The notes beneath the pieces were generated by a model that was not told the origin of the DNA, ran no database searches, and worked only from the letters and a program-made list of their open reading frames with translations. The position numbers and the translations under genes are program-made. Positions 58,901 through 64,000 of a stretch of 64,000 bases of DNA are shown here, in pieces (position 1 is the first letter of the stretch; every line of letters starts with the position of its first letter). Source of the stretch: Harmothoe impar (taxonomy: Eukaryota; Annelida; Polychaeta; Phyllodocida; Polynoidae); assembly GCA_947462335.1 (NCBI GenBank), contig OX381705.1:47134175-47198174 (forward strand), written 5' to 3'.

Positions 58901-61900
58901 TAATTTTCCTTCTGAAATTGCACTGGTAGTGATCAGTTCTTTCATTGTTACCACAATCACCATCGCATTCTTCTACTCGACACGATACTATGGTACTATA
59001 TTTCTGTCCGCATTGTGTTCTATATTTGTTCTATGTGTATAACTTGACCTACCGTGTGACTGGCAAGCTGAGATTCTAGAAATATCCCGACTAGGAACTG
59101 GGTCTCATCACTCAACCTAGAACAAAGAAAACGACCAAAAATTAAAACAATGAAACGTAGATTTAACGTCTGTTACAAGATTAAGGTAGGTCTTTCCAAG
59201 GCTGACATTGTACAAACTTGGAGGAAAGTGTGTAGGCCAGGGCCTTGACGATACAATAAGTTTGATTTGAATAATAGCCAGAACAGGTTTGATATAAACA
59301 AAATTAATTTAAGATTCTATCTCTCAGTACTCACTCTCCAGGTATTTCTTGAGTTTGGATAATGATGACACTTAATGTGTGGAGTGCCATCTCGATGACG
59401 GAGTTGGTTTCCATATCGGCTAACTCCACCTGGAACAGACAAAGAACACTTTTATTTTATCTTATTTTAATCTCATTTCATTTGTAAAACTGATACTGAC
59501 AGCGTCATATATAAAGAAACGCTGGTTTCCGTCGTTCCCCAGATCATAAGATACCTCTGGGAACTTCAAGTTCAAGAAACTTGGGTGTTCCTGTGAAAGT
59601 AAAACCGATGTGAAATTATCCTGAAAACTTGTCGATTATCGTCTAATCCACCTGACACCACTTTGAAACCTAACATATTCTAAATAAGCGGATTTCCTCT
59701 CAACAGTCAAAAATTAAACCCTACCTTGCCATGTAGTATAGATGTGAGACTGTGAAGGTGGTGGCGCTTCTCGGCGAAGTAAGAACACAGCTGAGTACTG
59801 GACTGACAGCTCGTGTACATCGCCTGAGAAAAGAGATAATAATGATAATAATGGAGTTTCAAAATTGAATTCAAAATCGAAATTAGTACTTCTGGCATAC
59901 CTGTTTCTACATACAATGTATTCTATTACAAGAAACAACGTACTCAGATTATTTTCTGCACTTTATTAACTTAAAGTTTAAGCAAGAGGATCAGGGACTC
60001 TGGTATACATTGTAGTTGCTTTCAGACCATCTTACGAGAATTATAACCTACTAAAAAAATAACTACCGATGGACTTTCAAGGTCAGAAGAAAGTTTACCT
60101 TGAGTATGTTAGCGCAGGTTGCAGGGTGGTTCAGCAGTAGAAGATAGTCGTCCGACACATGTTCTAACGTCTTCTCACATATCAGCCGCCCAAGGACTTC
60201 TCCCACTCTCCGCTTGCCCTCCACGCCCGCGATGCCTGCGACCGGGATGTGTGTTAGGGCGGCCAGGGAGGCTACCGTCAGACAAACCAGGTCCTCCACT
60301 CGCTGTTGGGCCGCCTCTGTCTGCCCCTCGGTTACCTCTGCAAGGATTCAAAGTGAAATAAAATAATTTCTATTTTGTTTTGTATACTACCCCGGTACCG
60401 TATATTCTTATGAATAACCTGCAGGTTATGCAGGTTACGAGGAGACAATGGTTTAGATCGAGGATTTGCACACCATAGGTGTGGTGACCGGTCTTTCATT
60501 AGTGCACCGGAGTCCCAGGGATGCACAAATGCATCAGTGCGTAGTTGAAGCAGTTTGCTGTCCCTAAAGGGTTAGAATACAGGAGTCATGATGCACAAAT
60601 GCATCAGTGCGTAGTTGAAGCAGTTTGCTGTCCCTAAATGGTTAGTATACAGGATTCATGATGCACAAATGCATTAGTGTGAAGTTGAAGCAGTGTGCTG
60701 GCCTTAAAGGGACTTGCTACTTGTCGCAGGATTACTGATGTTATATTGACTTTTGCATATAACTCAGGATTATGTTAGTTTGATTTATTATCTAATAGAA
60801 AATCAAAAGAAATTGCCATATCACGGTACTAACTTTCATGATACGGCCATTTGAGCAAAGGAGTACCTTAACTATAGAAATGAATAGGAAAATAGCATTT
60901 TCACATGATCTGTCATGGATAATCCCCTTCTTCTATTGATATTGCAACCAAACCTTGGGAATTTATAATGGACATCTATACAAACATTTTAGGACCAATA
61001 AAACAGGGGGTCACGGATAAAATGAGAAAGGCATGAATTTTGGAAAAATATTTCTTTTGCCTTAACTATAGGATCCTATGGGTGTCCTAGCAGTGAATAC
61101 ATGTGAACAATGGAGGTATACTGTCAAAATAGCAAATACAAATAGTTGATTTAGGGAAAGTGGTCAATGTAGGAATATGAATACAGCTTAAAGAATACTT
61201 TTCATGAGCTTCGATTTTTGCCACCAGGTGGCTTCTGTGTAGGAACCAGCAATTCCCTTTAAAGGGTTAGTGTCTTGAAGTGACAGTGTAAAACACCTCC
61301 TTCCACCTTGACACTACCTAATCAACTGAGACTGTATCCAGCCTTGGCCCATACGTTGCTATGGTAATTTCCCTACTTCCTGTGGATGACATCACAGGGA
61401 GTGACATCACAATGGGGTCACAGCCAATCAGTGGCCCCCACCTCCTGGGTTAGTGTAGAGAAGTCATGATGCATGAATGTATCACTGTTTAGTTTAAGCA
61501 GTGTGCCATCCTTAAAGGGTTAGTTCACATAAGTCATGATGCATTCATGCATTACTGTGTAGTTGCAGCAGTGTACTGTCCTTAAAGATTTAGTGTTAAG
61601 AAGTCATGATGCATTCATGCATCAATGTGTAGTTAAAGCAGTGTGCCATCCTTAAAGGGTTAGTAAACAGGAGTCATGATGCAGGAGTGTACCACTGTGT
61701 AGGTGAAGCAGGGTGCTGTCCTTGAAGGGTTAGTAAACAGGAGTCATTATGCAGGAGTGTATCACTGTGTAGGTGAAGCAGTGTCCCATCCTTAAAGGGT
61801 TAGTAAACAGGAGTCATGATGCAGGAGTGAATCACTGTGTAGGTGAAGCAGTGTGCCATCCTTAAAGGGTTAGTTAACAGGAGTCATGATGCAGGAGTGT

Positions 61901-64000
61901 ACCACTGTGTAGGTGAAGCAGGGTGCTGTCCTTGAAGGGTTAGTAAACAGGAGTCATGATGCAGGAGTGTATCACTGTGTAGGTGAAGCAGGGTGCTGTC
62001 CTTGAAGGGTTAGTAAACAGGAGTCATGATGCAGGAGTGTATCACTGTGTAGGTGAAGCAGTGTGCCATCCTTAAAAGGTTAGTAAACAGGAGTCATGAT
62101 GCAGGCGTGTATCACTGTGTAGGTGAAGCAGTGTGCCATCCTTAAAGGGTTAGTAAACAGGAGTCATGATGCAGGAGTGTACCACTGTGTAGGTGAAGCA
62201 GGGTGCTGTCCTTAGAGGGTTAGTAAACAGGAGTCATTATGCAGGAGTGTATCACTGTGTAGGTGAAGCAGTGTGCCATCCTTAAAGGGTTAGTAAACAG
62301 GAGTCATGATGCAGGAGTGAATCACTGTGTAGGTGAAGCAGTGTGCCATCCTTAAAGGGTTAGTTAAAGATGGTATATCAGCTAATAGACTTCCCAAATA
62401 TTTTCTTCAAAATGGATATAATATTAATGTCAAGGGTTTTGTTATTATTTTAAATGATATGCACTGCTCAATGTTAAATATATTTGTGTATAAATGCATG
62501 ATTTGAGATAGAAAATAATGTTGCTTATTCACCTCACTGACTCAGTCACTCCCCCAGGTGAGTACAGGGGAAACTATAGCCTGGTAGAGAAAGCACTGAG
62601 CCATGCAGTACCACAACATAGCCAGTTTTAGTGTCGACCTACAGTAAAAGGTATTGCACTGCATGTGCTTATCTCATAGACTAAGACACTGCCAATCATT
62701 TTAAAAGTTAGGGAAGATGTATGGGATAGGATATACAATAGGAATATGATAAAACTAAAAAATCTCCAAATATTTAGCTGATACACCATCTTTAACAGGA
62801 GTCATGATGCAGGAGTGTACCACTGTGTAGGTGAAGCAGGGTGCTGTCCTTGAAGGGTTAGTAAACAGGAGTCATGATGCAGGAGTGTATCACTGTGTAG
62901 GTGAAGCAGTGTGCCATCCTTAAAGGGTTAGTAAACAGGAGTCATGATGCAGGAGTGTATCACTGTGTAGGTGAAACAGGAGTCATGATGCAGTTTATGA
63001 ATGCACCCACCACCTCGGCCTGCATGGATTTACTAATGCTACCAGACAGCACCCAGGTCACGCACCACTGCCTGCCGCTGAGGGCTGTAGACAGTAGCCT
63101 AGAAACTGGTCTGTGCCTACGGTTCGCGGCCGCAATGCTAAATCTATGGGACGCGATTCTTCTCTTTGAGTTTACCGCGGGTTCATATCCATGTAAGATG
63201 ACCGTACCCATAGCGATGGGACCGGTCAATAAGCGAACCAGACCCACAGTATGCGAGAATTTACGGTACATGTTTTCTTGTTGTTCAATTTTAGTTCTTC
63301 CTATTTATTGCGACTTTAACACCCAGCTAATAATTTTGTTTTGACCGATCCAAGGCAAAAAGCAAAATCAGGTCATGTATAACGTATATAGACATGTTTC
63401 TCCCTTTTGCCTCAGAATTTAGTTGCCTGGTCCTCATATATCCAAAAAAATGTCTTGCATTATCTGCAGAACCGTTGTATAAGACCCTGAGGGGACAGTA
63501 GTGCCCCTGGGCAAACGACTATCATCTACTGTTTAGCACGAACTAAGATGACTCACCCTGGACACGTTGGAGCAGTGTGTGGTCTAGAACACTACCCATT
63601 AGTAAGGCCTCCATGGTCTCTCGTGACTCAGCGATAGCAGTGAAGACTTGTAATGGTAACGAGGTTTCCGTGCGCTCCATCGTCTCACACAAGTAGATCA
63701 GACACTGAATATAATATACAGACTAAGGTTTAAAAAGAATTTCTCTAGATATTGGAATTTCTCTAGATAAGGTATTCGTTCATACAAAGTTAGTAGTGAT
63801 GGTACATCTAAATAAATTGATGCATATATGTGTGTGTTTAATATGTTTACATACAGCTTTATTACGAAATGGAAGCCTGGCAGAATAATCTGTCCATATT
63901 TTATTGACACACCTTCATGATTGACACATTAGTAATACAAGATGTCATTAAACTCCTTACCATTAATGTCTGCTCTCTTAGACGGAGGTCCTTGTCCAAT
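49997..64000 (-). CDS. STK36: STK36 (Fused) homologue, C-terminal part, runs off the right edge
   Basis: Twenty minus-strand exons join in one frame with matching phases, listed 5' to 3': 64000-63961 (partial), 63704-63557, 60337-60099, 59823-59725, 59590-59501, 59430-59336, 59116-59053, 58774-58589, 57816-57736, 57438-57292, 56917-56814, 55786-55730, 53821-53702, 53415-53259, 52612-52468, 51869-51746, 51332-51142, 50887-50815, 50474-50378 and 50188-49997. They give about 815 residues of armadillo/HEAT-like helices. The exons at 51332-51142 and 50887-50815 carry RKGATYAIGNAAFHSAQLYG, PPLIQLLDDP, KTRANAA and SALGNL, and the last exon has a Ser/Thr-rich tail ending AKLIRVLSTAK. This pattern matches my memory of the C-terminus of STK36, a kinase scaffold for Hedgehog signalling and motile-cilium central pairs. 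The kinase domain would lie beyond base 64000. ULK4, another armadillo-repeat pseudokinase, is the main alternative. The donor at 59500 is GTCAGT, weaker than the others. Confidence 0.85.
51923..52239. mobile_element. 317-bp hairpin element with poly-C/G tracts in an STK36 intron
   Basis: About 27-bp inverted ends starting GGGAGTGCTCATTTTTTAAC, flanked by a 3-bp TAA duplication (51920-51922 and 52240-52242) as in PIF/Harbinger-like elements. The interior has six runs of 8 or more C or G and CGCGCG words. No coding potential. Confidence 0.75.
52649..53080. mobile_element. 432-bp TTAA element, copy in STK36 intron
   Basis: TTAAAGATGGTGTATCAGCT at the left and the exact inverse at the right, so TTAA is both flank and end. 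The near-identical copy at 62364-62795 has the same length. No ORF. A non-autonomous piggyBac-like element is the best fit. Confidence 0.8.
57931..58447. mobile_element. 517-bp inverted-repeat element in an STK36 intron
   Basis: Ends TTTAAAGTTGGTATCCCAAC and GTTGGGATACCAACTTTAAA-like (one to two mismatches), followed inward by GGTGAC/GTCACC. No gene inside. Confidence 0.55.
60520..60715. repeat. Minisatellite, three units of about 70 bp
   Basis: ATGCACAAATGCATCAGTGC recurs at about 60522, 60591 and 60661, with GTTGAAGCAGTTTGCTGTCC. It is clearly related to the larger array starting at 61463. Both lie in the large STK36 intron 60338-63556. Confidence 0.75.
61463..62990. repeat. 70-bp minisatellite array with higher-order structure, split by a transposon
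   Basis: About 16 units of GTCATGATGCAGGAGTGTAT... CACTGTGTAGGTGAAGCAG... CCTTAAAGGGTTAGTAAACA. The left units are more diverged and contain ATGCATGAATG words. A seven-unit, 490-bp super-repeat is visible: 61662-61871 matches 62152-62361 unit by unit. The array is interrupted at 62364-62795 and resumes to about 62990. Confidence 0.85.
62364..62795. mobile_element. 432-bp TTAA element inserted in the minisatellite
   Basis: Close copy of 52649-53080. It splits a 70-bp minisatellite unit exactly at GTTAACAGG. The matching unit at 61867-61880 shows the uninterrupted site. Confidence 0.85.
62991..63270. other. GC-richer unassigned segment, possible SINE
   Basis: This stretch is much richer in CpG than its surroundings (GCGGCCGC, TACGG, ACCGCGGG). 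GGTTCATATCC resembles a B box, with GCGGCCGCAATGCTAA upstream as a possible A box. It is open on the minus strand for about 100 codons but would not fit the exon phases on either side, so I do not add it to STK36. Confidence 0.3.

Noticed and set aside
61380..61440. TGACATCA repeats and CCAAT near each other, promoter-like
   Set aside because: It lies deep in an STK36 intron with no transcript evidence. Two short words are not sufficient.
61463..62990. Regular repeats suggesting a CRISPR-like array
   Set aside because: There are no unique spacers; whole 70-bp units repeat end to end. The setting is a eukaryotic intron, so it is a minisatellite.

Overview
The window is nuclear DNA of an animal, most likely a marine invertebrate. 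The genes have short coding exons split by GT-AG introns, introns and spacers are AT-rich, a large share of the sequence is small inverted-repeat transposons, and one gene is a homologue of STK36 (Fused), which marks metazoans and other ciliated eukaryotes. I cannot fix the species. Amphioxus, echinoderm, hemichordate or mollusc would all be compatible.

Layout. 1-10.4 kb has no gene I recognise, only dispersed repeats. From 10.7 to 47.6 kb lie three tandem plus-strand copies of a D-aspartate/D-amino-acid oxidase gene (DDO1 10765-16939, DDO2 24733-36995, DDO3 41575-47573). Each has nine coding exons with the same phases, and they encode 340, 339 and 341 residues. All keep the FAD-binding motif and end in the peroxisomal signal AKL. 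From 49997 to the right edge, on the minus strand, is the C-terminal part of an STK36 homologue: 20 exons and about 815 residues, with the kinase domain outside the window. DDO3 and STK36 are tail to tail. Degenerate pieces of the STK36 3' region, in the same orientation, lie between DDO1 and DDO2 (about 24.05-24.2 kb) and between DDO2 and DDO3 (about 38.64-38.94 kb). The array therefore probably arose by duplicating a DDO plus STK36-tail unit.

Mobile DNA. Intron 3 of DDO2 holds a tyrosine-recombinase retrotransposon of the Ngaro/DIRS type (26539-33157) with the diagnostic split direct repeats A1...B1-A2-B2. It carries gag-like, RT-RNase H and recombinase regions, all broken. Its gag is interrupted by an 855-bp TA-flanked element and its recombinase by a composite of TTAA-flanked elements. 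The same 855-bp family also sits inside another transposon in DDO2 intron 8. Paralogous introns supply empty sites for several insertions. STK36 introns hold a hairpin element with a TAA duplication, two copies of a 432-bp TTAA element, and a 70-bp-unit minisatellite with higher-order structure into which one of those copies has inserted.

The biology is D-amino acid catabolism in peroxisomes (DDO array), a cilium/Hedgehog-linked scaffold kinase (STK36), and dense nested transposition. The most informative signals are the duplication unit with STK36 relics, the paralogue-specific change at a substrate-binding arginine, and the well-dated nested insertions.
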